From Furfurilactobacillus entadae (lineage in GTDB: Bacteria > Bacillota > Bacilli > Lactobacillales > Lactobacillaceae), in the NCBI RefSeq assembly GCF_045862745.1, contig NZ_BQXN01000020.1, positions 1 through 44,324 of the forward strand: 44,324 bases of DNA. The letters are read 5' to 3'. The translations under genes were made by a program, and so were the position numbers. The notes below the pieces were generated by a model that did not search any database, was not told the DNA's origin, and saw only the letters and a program-made list of their open reading frames with translations. This document shows, in pieces, positions 34,013 through 42,121 of the stretch (its first letter is position 1; each line of letters starts with the position of its first letter).

Positions 34013-35338
34013 CTAATTTTCTGTCTGTGTCCCAAGTTGTTGATACACCGCCTGATAGACGTCGCGAAGTGGCACCTCATGTGCTATCGCAGCCGCTTGG
34101 CAATCAACAAACTCTGGCTTTATTTTAGTAATGTCTTGGTACGTTAAGTGCTTAATTCGAATTGGCCCAAACTCTGTCATCAAGGAAGTAAACGTTCGCG
34201 CCATCACGCACCGCGTCATCGTTTGGTAACGAACCCCCGCCGTGCTTGTCTGGGTTAACACCACCCGTGTTAATGCCATCCGGTCGGCAACGGCACCGAT
34301 GACCGTTAACTTCACAGCTGGCCGGTTCTTCTTCATTTGGATCGGCTCGAAGTAAGCATCATACGCACCGGCTTCTAGCAACTGGTCAATGACAGGTGCT
34401 AAACTTTCAGCTGTTTGATCGTCAATGTTGGCCGCCAACGTGATGATTTCATCGGCCTCATCGGTCACCACCCGGTCACTTAGCGATGTGCTGGTGCATA
34501 ATAACGCCCGTAAGGCGTTTAATTGACCAATCTCACGCGTCCCAAAGCCGTAACCCACCTTGTCCACGACCATGTTTCCTGGCAGTGGTCCAAAAGACTT
34601 CACCATTGTTTTTACAATGCCCATGCCGGTGGGCGTAATGAGTTCAGTATGCACATCAACGTTTTGCCGAACGTGAATTGCCGTGCCTGCCCGCATCTGC
34701 ATCACAGCGGGAACAGGCACCGGCATCCGCCCGTGGGCAACGTTAATAAAGCCTGTTCCGTCAACTAATGAACTGGCAATGACGCGGTCAACATGCAGCT
34801 GCTCTAAGGCAATACATCCGCCCACGATGTCAATGATTGAATCAATCGCCCCGACTTCATGAAAATGAACGTCGGCTAACGTCACTTGGTGAACCGTCGC
34901 TTCGGCCAGCGCAATTTCCTTAAAAATTGCAAGCGCGTGGTCTTTTACAAACGGACTAAGGTCAGCGTCAGTAATCATGTGAACAATGTCCTCGTAATGC
35001 CGGGCATCATGATGATGGTGGTGATGTTCATGGTGCCCGGCTTCTGGCTTCACATACGGATGCGCGGGTTCTCCAGGCGTCAGTGCGTGGTTAGCCTCAT
35101 GGTGCTCATGTTCCTCAGTAAATCCTGTATCGATCGTTCCGTTAGCCACTGTCACCTTGAAACTTGTCCCATAAATGGCACTCTTGGCCACCCGTTCAGC
35201 AGTCACCGAATAGTGATCGAGCGGCAACTTGTTTAACTCGGCCGTCACCACCGAAAGGTCCACGCCTAAATCCAGTAAGGCCCCAAGAAACATGTCACCA
35301 GAAATCCCTGACATCACGTCCAAATAAAGTGTTTTCAT
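34013..35338 (-). CDS. larC: LarC, nickel-inserting cyclometallase
   Basis: CTP-dependent enzyme that inserts nickel into the pincer nucleotide. The 441-residue frame is continuous from MKTLYLDVMSGISGDMFLGA to the end, covering both halves (the C-terminal half begins about residue 270 with NALRALLC and NIDDQTAE). In L. plantarum larC is split into larC1 and larC2 by a programmed frameshift; here no shift is needed. Residues 77-114 hold a His-rich stretch (GHHEHHHHHHDARH) likely to bind nickel. DVHFHEVGAIDSIIDIVG is the family core. ATG at 35338 follows GGGAG, 12 bases past the larB stop. Confidence 0.95.
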   Translation of the reverse strand: MKTLYLDVMSGISGDMFLGALLDLGVDLSVVTAELNKLPLDHYSVTAERVAKSAIYGTSFKVTVANGTIDTGFTEEHEHHEANHALTPGEPAHPYVKPEAGHHEHHHHHHDARHYEDIVHMITDADLSPFVKDHALAIFKEIALAEATVHQVTLADVHFHEVGAIDSIIDIVGGCIALEQLHVDRVIASSLVDGTGFINVAHGRMPVPVPAVMQMRAGTAIHVRQNVDVHTELITPTGMGIVKTMVKSFGPLPGNMVVDKVGYGFGTREIGQLNALRALLCTSTSLSDRVVTDEADEIITLAANIDDQTAESLAPVIDQLLEAGAYDAYFEPIQMKKNRPAVKLTVIGAVADRMALTRVVLTQTSTAGVRYQTMTRCVMARTFTSLMTEFGPIRIKHLTYQDITKIKPEFVDCQAAAIAHEVPLRDVYQAVYQQLGTQTEN

Positions 35339-35350
35339 TTCTTGCTCCCT

Positions 35351-36094
35351 TTACAAGTGATTGATCATGCTTGCAGAATAGGCCGCGCCAAAGCCGTTAT
35401 CGACGTTGACGACAGTAATTCCTGAGGCACAACTATTGAGCATGGTCATTAGCGCAGTGACCCCGCCAAAGTTTGTTCCGTAGCCGATCGAGGTGGGAAC
35501 CGCAATCAGTGGTGTGCTGATGAGACCACCGACCACGCTTGCCAGTGCGCCCTCCATACCAGCAATCACAATAACGGCCTTGGCCTGACGAATCTGCGGT
35601 AAATGATCAAACAAGCGGTGAATTCCAGCAACGCCAACATCATAAATCCGGTCGACCTTGTTACCATACATTGCGGCCGTTACGGCTGCCTCTTCAGCCA
35701 CCGGAATGTCTGAGGTCCCCGCCGTCACAACGGCAATGGTGCTCTTTGTTTCAACAACCTCATGAACCATCAGTGTCAAAATGTGGGCGTCTTGGTGATA
35801 CGTTGCTTCGGGAAAATGATCCTTGATTTGAAGGTACTTCTCGTTGTTTAGCCGGGTACAGAGCACGTTTTGCCCGTGGTCCTTAAGGGCTGACATAATG
35901 TCAATGATCTGGGCAGCCGTCTTCCCGGCACCGTAAATCACTTCGGGCGCGCCGTTTCGCTGGGCCCGTGATAGGTCAACTTTTGCAAAACCAAGGTCTT
36001 CACTCGTTTGTGCCTGAACGGTTTTTAAGGCTTCATCAACACCGATTTCATGTTGCGACACCGCTTGTAATAGTTTTAAAACATCACCTGTCAA
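35351..36094 (-). CDS. larB: LarB, nicotinate adenine dinucleotide carboxylase/hydrolase
   Basis: First cofactor enzyme: carboxylates the pyridinium ring of nicotinic acid adenine dinucleotide and releases AMP, giving pyridinium-3,5-biscarboxylate mononucleotide. The 247-residue protein has a PurE-like C-terminal half (VVTAGTSDIPVAEEAAVTA, ATP-type GMEGALASVVGG). The TTG at 36094 is the start: AAGGAG is seven bases upstream and the frame has no earlier start. Sits 19 bases past the larA stop. Confidence 0.95.
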   Translation of the reverse strand: MTGDVLKLLQAVSQHEIGVDEALKTVQAQTSEDLGFAKVDLSRAQRNGAPEVIYGAGKTAAQIIDIMSALKDHGQNVLCTRLNNEKYLQIKDHFPEATYHQDAHILTLMVHEVVETKSTIAVVTAGTSDIPVAEEAAVTAAMYGNKVDRIYDVGVAGIHRLFDHLPQIRQAKAVIVIAGMEGALASVVGGLISTPLIAVPTSIGYGTNFGGVTALMTMLNSCASGITVVNVDNGFGAAYSASMINHL

Positions 36095-36113
36095 AAGTTT
36101 CTCCTTACTCCAA

Positions 36114-37388
36114 TTACTGGACGATTACGCCAAGACCATCAGGAATGACGGTCACCTTTGCCGCCGCACCTTCGATTTCATACGCCTTTTCCAAGGCTTC
36201 ATCAAAGGTTTTGGCTAAGTCCATGTGCATGTTCGTGATCAACGCTGGCTCAACCAGGTCGGACACGACGATGACGTGATGGTTAACCAAGATCCGTGCC
36301 AAAATTTGTGACGTCCACTGATCAGGCACCGTTTCTAACCGTGGTGTATTAACGGCGCGATCGAGAAACTCCTGGGGGTCCTTAACGTCCGCAATGTTAT
36401 GGTAGAAACCATCCCCACCGTGACCATCACGACAACCAGCAACCATAATGATGACGCCACCCTTCTTGTTGGTGGCTTCGGCCGCGGTCATCCCCTTAAC
36501 GGCCTGATAAATATTTTGATCAAGTGGGTAGCCACCATTTGTGGAAACGGCGATATCAGATTCAATTTTGTCAACGTGTGATAATGTTTCAAGAAATTCA
36601 CAACCCGTTCGGTGTGCCTTATCCAAGTCCCCGGCAAACGACCCAATGATGTGCTTATCTTCATCCAAAACGACGTTTAAAATGAACTTCAACCCCACTT
36701 TTTGAGCAGCATACAACATGTCCTTATGAATCATGTTGTGGTCCAAACTCCCCGGCCGTGAATGCTGGTCGTTAATAAATTCCCCACTGTGGTTGGCCAT
36801 AATTGTTTTATAGCTGGCAACACCGGGCAACACAGCCTTCCGACCACCAGAAAAGCCAGCGAAGAAATGAGATTCAATGAATCCTTCGGAAATTAGCAGA
36901 TCAGCTTCAACCGCAACTTTGTTTACGATCAGGTCACCACCAGATGGGAGCTTTCCTAACTTAACCATTGACGCGTCATCCGTTGAGACGTGCATCACGA
37001 TTTCTTCATTATCAACAATATCTTGCCCGTATTTATTGACCAATTCTTCATGTGTTGATGGCCGGTGGAATCCGGTGGCAACTAAAATTCGGATCCGCGC
37101 ATCTGGTGAAACTTTTCGGATTCGTTTCAATAAAATCGGTGTAATGATGTGTGACGGAACAGGACGGGTATGATCACTCGAAATAATGACAATGTTGGTT
37201 TTCCCCTTAGCCAGTTCCTCTAAACTAGGACTCGCAATTGGATTATCGAGCGACGCTTCAACTAATTCTGCCTCCCCCTTACTTGCTTTATAAGTTGCAG
37301 CAGCTGAAACAAGCTTGCCAGCGAAATTTTCATCACTAATGGTGGCCGTAATTGTTTGACGGTCATATGGTAATTTAATTGATACCAA
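36114..37388 (-). CDS. larA: LarA, nickel-dependent lactate racemase
   Basis: Interconverts D- and L-lactate using the nickel-pincer nucleotide covalently bound to a lysine. With TTG at 37388 as start the protein has 424 residues, the same length as L. plantarum LarA, and His108 (ATGFHRP), His174 (ESHFF), Lys184 (GGRKAVLPG) and His200 (ANHSGEF) all carry the known catalytic numbering. The TTG follows AAGGAAG at seven bases; the 33 upstream in-frame codons are regarded as leader. First gene of larABCDE. Long conserved blocks such as SSDHTRPVPSHIITPILL leave no doubt of identity. Confidence 0.97.
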   Translation of the reverse strand: MVSIKLPYDRQTITATISDENFAGKLVSAAATYKASKGEAELVEASLDNPIASPSLEELAKGKTNIVIISSDHTRPVPSHIITPILLKRIRKVSPDARIRILVATGFHRPSTHEELVNKYGQDIVDNEEIVMHVSTDDASMVKLGKLPSGGDLIVNKVAVEADLLISEGFIESHFFAGFSGGRKAVLPGVASYKTIMANHSGEFINDQHSRPGSLDHNMIHKDMLYAAQKVGLKFILNVVLDEDKHIIGSFAGDLDKAHRTGCEFLETLSHVDKIESDIAVSTNGGYPLDQNIYQAVKGMTAAEATNKKGGVIIMVAGCRDGHGGDGFYHNIADVKDPQEFLDRAVNTPRLETVPDQWTSQILARILVNHHVIVVSDLVEPALITNMHMDLAKTFDEALEKAYEIEGAAAKVTVIPDGLGVIVQ

Positions 37389-37482
37389 AATGTTGCTTCC
37401 TTCCCGAAATTTATTTGGAATGTGTGGTCGTTCGTTATTGTTATAATGCATATAGACCACCCAGTTATTAACCAACGTCAAC

Positions 37483-37518
37483 AACAAATGGACGGATCAT
37501 AAGTGTGTACCATTTGTT
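37483..37518. promoter_or_regulatory. Inverted repeat between larA and larR, candidate LarR operator
   Basis: AACAAATGG (37483-37491) and CCATTTGTT (37510-37518) are perfect complements separated by 18 bases in the larA-larR intergenic region; further TTAAC half sites (37467-37471 and 37517-37521) flank it. LarR of L. plantarum is known to bind palindromic Lar boxes between these two genes. Which of these sequences is the true box cannot be decided by reading. Confidence 0.5.
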
Positions 37519-37541
37519 AACTTTTGCTTTTGCCAAACCAC

Positions 37542-37547
37542 TATAAT
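37542..37547 (+). promoter_or_regulatory. -10 element of the larR(MN)QO promoter
   Basis: Perfect TATAAT without a good -35 (nearest TTAACT at 37517-37522), as often seen where an activator is needed. It lies 57 bases before the larR start. Confidence 0.5.
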
Positions 37548-37598
37548 CAGGTTCAGCATTATGAATTAAACAGCAAGAAAGGCTTAATAAGGTATGTA

Positions 37599-38264
37599 AT
37601 GGCGCTAACAGATATAGAATTTTTAATTAACTTTCTTGAAGAACGACACGTGATGAAAATCAAAAAATCACGGCACACGTACTTGACCTACCATGGATTG
37701 GAAGAACATTTTACGTATGTTCTTATCAATGGTGTCATTAAAAACTCGATCATTTTGCAAGATGGCCGTGAGTACAACATCTCTTACATTGCGAAACCAG
37801 ACGTCATTTCGTTGCTGCGTGATGAAATTTCTAAGTTTACCGAGCAACCGTTTAACGTTCGCATTGAATCTGAGGAAGCAACCTTCTATCAAATCGACCG
37901 GGTCACGTTCTGGAACTACGTCAATTCAACACCTGAACTCCAGGAGTACGTGAAGAACTACTATCGGAAGAAACTCTCTGAAAATATCTATCGTTTACAA
38001 CGGATGGTCATGAATGGGAAAAACGGTGCGTTATGCGCCTTTTTATATAGCTTGATTGATTTATTTGGTGTTCACACAAACGATGGGATTCTCATTGATT
38101 TCGTCGTGACAAATGAAGACATCGTTGGCTTTACTGGCATCAGCACACGCAGTAGCGTTAACCGCATGCTTAAATCCTTGCGTGATCATCACGTCATTGA
38201 AATAACGGACCATAAATTTCTCATCAAGGACGTTAGCTACCTTTTGGATAACATTGCCGATTAA
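37599..38264 (+). CDS. larR: LarR, Crp/Fnr-type regulator of the lar genes
   Basis: Transcription factor of 221 residues. The N-terminal part is a cyclic-nucleotide-like sensor domain (HFTYVLINGVIKNSIILQDGREYN), joined by a dimer helix to a C-terminal winged helix (TNEDIVGFTGISTRSSVNRMLKSLRD). In L. plantarum it activates both lar operons in response to L-lactate and is opposed by D-lactate. ATG at 37599 is used because the upstream frame contains only leader sequence and AAGG lies six bases before it. First gene of the divergent larR(MN)QO operon. Confidence 0.93.
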   Translation: MALTDIEFLINFLEERHVMKIKKSRHTYLTYHGLEEHFTYVLINGVIKNSIILQDGREYNISYIAKPDVISLLRDEISKFTEQPFNVRIESEEATFYQIDRVTFWNYVNSTPELQEYVKNYYRKKLSENIYRLQRMVMNGKNGALCAFLYSLIDLFGVHTNDGILIDFVVTNEDIVGFTGISTRSSVNRMLKSLRDHHVIEITDHKFLIKDVSYLLDNIAD

Positions 38265-38291
38265 TTTAATTCATAATGACTCATTAATCGG
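38257..38291 (+). repeat. Inverted repeat at the larR-larMN junction
   Basis: CCGATTAAT (38257-38265, including the larR stop) and ATTAATCGG (38283-38291) are perfect complements. The right arm overlaps the start of the larMN ribosome binding site GGGAG, so a hairpin could lower larMN translation. Confidence 0.6.
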
Positions 38292-38300
38292 GAGCCCTTT

Positions 38301-39281
38301 ATGCACATTCCAGATAATTATCTCAGTCCCACCACTTGTCTAACGTTACTCACCACCATGGCACCCATCTGGGCAATTTCCATCAAGAAGGTCCATGCCC
38401 AGATCAAAGAAAAAAAGCAGACCGTTCCCCTCATCGGGACTGGTGCTGCCTTTGCTTTTCTCCTTATGATGTTTAATGTGCCCATTCCCGGTGGTACAAC
38501 AGCACATGCTGTCGGCGGTGCGCTTCTTGCCATCTTGTTAGGTCCGTGGGCAGCCTGTTTGGCCATTTCCGTCGCACTATTGCTTCAAGCGTTTATCTTT
38601 GGTGACGGCGGCATTTTGGCGTATGGCGCAAACGTTTTTAACATGGGCTTCATTATGCCCTTTGTCGGTTACCTGCTCTTTTCAATTGGCAAACGACTCG
38701 GCCACCCCCGCGCTGGAAGTTTCGTTGCAGGGTACGTTAGCATTAACATTGCGGCACTAGCAGCCGGCATTGAACTAGGTCTTCAGCCACTTCTCTTCCA
38801 CACTGCCAATCATCAGCCGCTCTATTGTCCCTACCCACTATCAATCAGTGTCCCCGCCATGGTTGGCGCGCACGCACTAGTTATTGGCTGGATCGAAGCA
38901 TTCGTGACGCTTTTGGTCTATCAATTTGTCAGTCGTCATGCACCAGAAGATCTCTACTCATTGCCAACAACATCACGGCTTGAACGTGTCACATTCCCCG
39001 TTTTAGGAATCCTTGCTCTCCTTTCGCCGCTTGGTTTATTGGCGTCGGGCAGTGCTTGGGGCGAATGGAACAACCAGGAAATCATGGCCCACTTACGCAG
39101 CAATCACATGCTGGCAAAGGTTCCAGCGGGCATGAGCCACGGAATCAAGTATCACGCAGTGTTCGCTAATTACGGTGTGACGGGGCTATCACCGGTTATG
39201 GGGTACTTACTCTCCGCAGGGACCTGTTTGATCGTCATCGCCCTCGCAGTTCGCCTTATCGGGGCCAGACGCCATGAATAA
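38301..39281 (+). CDS. larMN: LarMN, nickel transporter membrane component (CbiM/CbiN fusion)
   Basis: Substrate-specific component of an ECF-type nickel transporter. 326 residues; the N-terminus MHIPDNYLSP is the conserved metal-binding start of CbiM/NikM proteins, so the annotated start is secure. About eight membrane segments; the C-terminal part (residues about 225-326, with GLLASGSAWGEWN and a last membrane helix) corresponds to the N subunit fused to M, as in L. plantarum larMN. Overlaps larQ by eight bases. Delivers nickel for LarC. Confidence 0.94.
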   Translation: MHIPDNYLSPTTCLTLLTTMAPIWAISIKKVHAQIKEKKQTVPLIGTGAAFAFLLMMFNVPIPGGTTAHAVGGALLAILLGPWAACLAISVALLLQAFIFGDGGILAYGANVFNMGFIMPFVGYLLFSIGKRLGHPRAGSFVAGYVSINIAALAAGIELGLQPLLFHTANHQPLYCPYPLSISVPAMVGAHALVIGWIEAFVTLLVYQFVSRHAPEDLYSLPTTSRLERVTFPVLGILALLSPLGLLASGSAWGEWNNQEIMAHLRSNHMLAKVPAGMSHGIKYHAVFANYGVTGLSPVMGYLLSAGTCLIVIALAVRLIGARRHE

Positions 39282-40065
39282 CCTACCAGCGTGGCTTGAT
39301 GAGACCACCGTTTACCAACGTCCAGCAACCGCCAACCGTTTCATCAGTACTAACGTTCGTGCACTGACTCATGTGCTGGCCCATTTTAACAAAACATCAC
39401 ACGTCGCAAAACCGTTTGCCAGCGCATGGGCAGAGTTACTGTCATTTCTAACGCTGGTTCTAATTACGATTACCTGCCGGAGCCTCTTCTTGCTCTGGTT
39501 TTTGACGCTATTTCAGCTCCTTCTCGCACTTTTCATGCCGGCGAAGGTAATTACCGAAACATTTTTCCAAACGTTACGTGGTGCCCTCATTGGGGCTCTC
39601 ATTGTGTGGCCAAGTGTTCTCTTTAATCACAATCAGATGGCGTGGCTCTGGTTGGCAAAATTAGTACTGATCATCTTCAGCCTGCAAATTTTTCGTCACC
39701 GCGTCGGCTGGTCACAACTTGTGGTTGCTCTTCGCCAGCTTGGCGTTTCGAGCATCTTTATTTTGACCCTCGACATTACCATTAAATACAGCCATGTCCT
39801 CAGCCAGGATCTTCATGACCGGTTACAAGCTGTGTGGTTACGAAGCTGTGGCACCATCCATCATCCCATTCAGATCTACACAAATCTGGTTGGCTGTTTG
39901 TACCTTCAGTGTCGAAAACAAGCGACCGAATTATATGAAGCCATGCTACTACGAGGCTACACAGAAAAACCAGCCCGTCGTCACTTTAGAATCGTTCCGA
40001 CTGACTGGTTGCTTTTGGTGCAAACCGGTTGCTTTATTGGCATTGCCATTTTTTTAGCAAAGTAA
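39274..40065 (+). CDS. larQ: LarQ, nickel ECF transporter coupling protein (CbiQ type)
   Basis: Membrane coupling (T) component of 263 residues. It carries about five to six hydrophobic segments and two coupling motifs near the C-terminus (LQAVWLRSCG and LYEAMLLRGYT, the CbiQ-type A-R-G signatures that contact the ATPase). ATGAATAA overlaps the end of larMN, indicating translational coupling. followed eleven bases later by larO. Confidence 0.92.
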   Translation: MNNLPAWLDETTVYQRPATANRFISTNVRALTHVLAHFNKTSHVAKPFASAWAELLSFLTLVLITITCRSLFLLWFLTLFQLLLALFMPAKVITETFFQTLRGALIGALIVWPSVLFNHNQMAWLWLAKLVLIIFSLQIFRHRVGWSQLVVALRQLGVSSIFILTLDITIKYSHVLSQDLHDRLQAVWLRSCGTIHHPIQIYTNLVGCLYLQCRKQATELYEAMLLRGYTEKPARRHFRIVPTDWLLLVQTGCFIGIAIFLAK

Positions 40066-40076
40066 AGGAGGCCGCC

Positions 40077-40769
40077 TTGTTTAACTTCGAACACGTTAAT
40101 TACGATTACGACGCCACCCCAGGTTTAGTGGACCTGACGTTTACCATCAGTCAAGGCGAGGCCGTTGCAATCATGGGGCCAAATGGTTCCGGAAAATCGA
40201 CCCTTTTTAAAATTTTATGTGGCCTGCTGAAACCGACAAACGGTCATTACACCTTTGATCACCAGGAGCCAGATTTAAACGTCATTCGTCAGTCGGTCGG
40301 CCTGGTGTTTCAAAACAGCGACATTCAGTTATTTAACGACACGGTCGCACAAGAACTTGCTTTCGGACCAACGCAACTTGGGCTTGCAACTGAAGAAGTC
40401 GATCAGCGAGTTTCAGATACGTTGGCTTTGCTGAACATCGCCGCGTTACGCGACCGCGTCCCCTACCAGTTATCTGGTGGTGAAAAGAAATTGGTCGCCC
40501 TTGGGAGCGTGCTCACCATGTCCCCGCAAACAATTATCCTGGATGAGCCCTTTAACGGTCTCTCCATTGGCTACCAGGAGCAACTCACAGCGTTGTTTAA
40601 AACCCTCCATGATCACAACAAAACGTTAATCATCTCAAGCCACGACTACGTTAAAACCGCTCCCCTCGTGGACCGGGTGATTGCACTAAACGATGCCCAC
40701 CACCTTGCCCTTGACGCTAAAAAAGCCCAGCTAACGGCAACACAGACCGCAACGTTGCGGCAGTTATAA
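40077..40769 (+). CDS. larO: LarO, nickel ECF transporter ATPase
   Basis: ATP-binding subunit of 230 residues that drives nickel uptake. Walker A GPNGSGKST at 34-42, signature LSGGEKK, Walker B TIILDEP and the switch His in SSHDYVKTA are all present. TTG at 40077 is chosen as start because AAAGGAGG lies five bases before it; the longer frame from 40029 reads through larQ. Last gene of the operon, ending at a hairpin. Only one ATPase gene is present, so it probably works as a homodimer. Confidence 0.94.
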   Translation: MFNFEHVNYDYDATPGLVDLTFTISQGEAVAIMGPNGSGKSTLFKILCGLLKPTNGHYTFDHQEPDLNVIRQSVGLVFQNSDIQLFNDTVAQELAFGPTQLGLATEEVDQRVSDTLALLNIAALRDRVPYQLSGGEKKLVALGSVLTMSPQTIILDEPFNGLSIGYQEQLTALFKTLHDHNKTLIISSHDYVKTAPLVDRVIALNDAHHLALDAKKAQLTATQTATLRQL

Positions 40770-40778
40770 TTTACGCAA

Positions 40779-40803
40779 ACCGGTAGACCTTTCTGCCGGT
40801 TTT
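40779..40803 (+). terminator. Terminator of larR(MN)QO
   Basis: AAACCGGTAG and CTGCCGGTTTTA pair around a short loop just after larO. Confidence 0.8.
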
Positions 40804-40827
40804 ATTTTGCCATCATCTGAAAAAAAG

Positions 40828-41445
40828 CTACTTCTTGCTCAAAACCTTGCCAATTTTAGTAATGCAATGAACTCCAACGTAGACAAGGACTTCAATCGCA
40901 AAAACAAAACAAAGAATCCCAGTCAACTTTCCAAGCAATGCTGCGAGATTAGTCAAAAACGGTTGTTTTTTATAGTCTCGTTCCAGCGTTTGTTGATCAG
41001 CAATTTCTTTAGCAATTAATGGTCCAATTGCCCCTCGTTCCACATGCCAATGTTTTGCGCCCTTACTTCCAACAAGTTCGACCGTCTCAACTTGTTCATC
41101 TGGGCTCATTTTTAATATTTTTGTCTTCGACAGGCGATTTTTTGTTAGATTCTTCCCTTCACGTTGTGGCAGTGAAAGCCTCCCATAATCTCCCGGAATC
41201 ACATAGTTTTCTGGGTAATAAGAACCCATTTTTTCTGGCTCATAATCAGCCCGAACTGCTGACCTAAATGCTTCAGCAGATGGATAATGTTCAGGTTTCA
41301 CGTTGCCACCAAGTACACCCGCAAAAATTGCTATTACAAGACCACCAACTAAGCAAATAACGATCACTATTGGACTAGCAATCATTGATCCTTTAAATAT
41401 ACTTACCAGGATTGGTTTAACTCGTTTTCCTTTTCGAGCTGTCAT
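40828..41445 (-). CDS. Hypothetical two-helix membrane protein
   Basis: A 205-residue protein not recognised. The basic N-terminus MTARKGKRVK is followed by a membrane segment (residues about 22-45, PIVIVICLVGGLVIAIFAG), then a roughly 115-residue polar region with many Tyr, Glu and Lys (YEPEKMGSYYPENYVIPGDY), and a second membrane segment near 170-195 (LTGILCFVFAIEVLVYVGVH). ATG at 41445 follows GGTGGAG. It is convergent with larO. Whether the middle part is outside the cell is inferred from topology rules only. Confidence 0.78.
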   Translation of the reverse strand: MTARKGKRVKPILVSIFKGSMIASPIVIVICLVGGLVIAIFAGVLGGNVKPEHYPSAEAFRSAVRADYEPEKMGSYYPENYVIPGDYGRLSLPQREGKNLTKNRLSKTKILKMSPDEQVETVELVGSKGAKHWHVERGAIGPLIAKEIADQQTLERDYKKQPFLTNLAALLGKLTGILCFVFAIEVLVYVGVHCITKIGKVLSKK

Positions 41446-41773
41446 TACGTCTCCACCTAAGATGTCTTTTTAAAAGCATTTTAATTCGTTACTCGAATCA
41501 TTACTTTACCAAACTTTATCCATGTGCGCATTAGCAACATGATTGTTTTGTTGTGATCAACGAAAATGATTACCGGAGTTTCCCTTTATGCTACTTTCTG
41601 GACAAAGATAATCCGCGCAAAAAGATAACCATATGGCAAACACACTGGTGCTTTATTAAAAGAAACCAGATAGGAATAAAAGCGAGTAGGCCCTTACAAC
41701 TTAAAAATGACCCTTTCCATTACTTCCGAAAGTTCCTCCGAATGCTGTGCACACCCGATTATGTTATTTATTA
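41446..41773. other. Gene-free AT-rich stretch
   Basis: Short frames only. A 73-codon plus-strand frame from GTG 41553 has no ribosome binding site and an odd composition, so it is not called. No clear hairpin or repeat seen until 41774. Confidence 0.5.
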
Positions 41774-41803
41774 AAAAAAGGTCGTCACCCCTCATGGGTG
41801 ACG
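41774..41803 (-). terminator. Terminator of the 35-residue peptide gene
   Basis: Minus strand GGTCGTCACCC-ATGAG-GGGTGACGACC followed by seven T. It ends the transcript that begins near 42115. Confidence 0.92.
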
Positions 41804-41847
41804 ACCTAACATCTAAAAAAACAATTTCGTTGAACCTTCAATGGCGC

Positions 41848-41895
41848 AAAATCTAAGAAAGACCTGACATTATTTTCCGGTTTTTCTTAGATTTT
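41848..41895. repeat. Perfect 13-base inverted repeat over the stop of the 35-residue gene
   Basis: AAAATCTAAGAAA (41848-41860) and TTTCTTAGATTTT (41883-41895) are perfect complements, 22 bases apart. The right arm encodes KNLRK of the peptide and the loop contains its stop codon. Confidence 0.85.
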
Positions 41896-41977
41896 TGATG
41901 ATCTGAAGGGCCTTTTTTCTGGTCTTAATATTTGGGCTCTTAAGATTTCTGTATGCAACACTTAAATCATTTTTCAT
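41870..41977 (-). CDS. Unlisted 35-residue basic protein
   Basis: Short gene read from the minus strand: ATG at 41975-41977, TAA at 41870-41872. The product starts MKNDLSVAYRNLKSPNIKTR and ends KNLRKTGK, with eight Lys, three Arg and one Asp, so strongly basic and probably helical. CAGGAGG lies nine bases before the start. It has its own consensus promoter (42122-42150), a leader of about 135 bases and a terminator (41774-41803). From memory, short lactobacillar proteins with an SPNIKTR-like block are labelled putative metal homeostasis protein; that is unverified. No Cys or His, so direct metal binding is not evident. RNA or ribosome binding is equally possible. Confidence 0.72.
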   Translation of the reverse strand: MKNDLSVAYRNLKSPNIKTRKKALQIIKNLRKTGK

Positions 41978-42115
41978 TCGTTTTCCTCCTGTATAAATCC
42001 AGGTAGCACCACTGAAAACCGCATTGATACGTCAAAGACGGCACCTAATTAGCCTCAGCGATCTTTAGCTATTGTGACCATAGCAAAGATACTTACATGC
42101 CCATCAATGATGGAT
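41978..42115 (-). promoter_or_regulatory. Structured leader of the 35-residue peptide gene
   Basis: About 135 bases between the predicted start point and the ATG, with several possible stems read on the minus strand: GCTAT-GGTCACA-ATAGC, CGTC-TTT-GACG, and AGGTGCC near 42040 against GGTGCTACCT near 42001. No known riboswitch consensus (yybP-ykoY, M-box, T-box, SMK) was found in it. A cis-regulatory role is inferred from the length and pairing only. Confidence 0.5.
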
Positions 42116-42121
42116 CCTGTT

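Noticed and set aside
34976..35060. His-rich stretch in larC as a tandem repeat artefact
   Set aside because: The coding frame is intact and histidine-rich stretches are known in LarC, where they suit nickel handling.
41553..41774. Plus-strand 73-codon frame from GTG
   Set aside because: No ribosome binding site, unusual composition, and its end runs into the terminator of the minus-strand small gene.
41978..42115. yybP-ykoY manganese riboswitch in the leader of the small gene
   Set aside because: The conserved GGGGAGUAG and its partner are absent.
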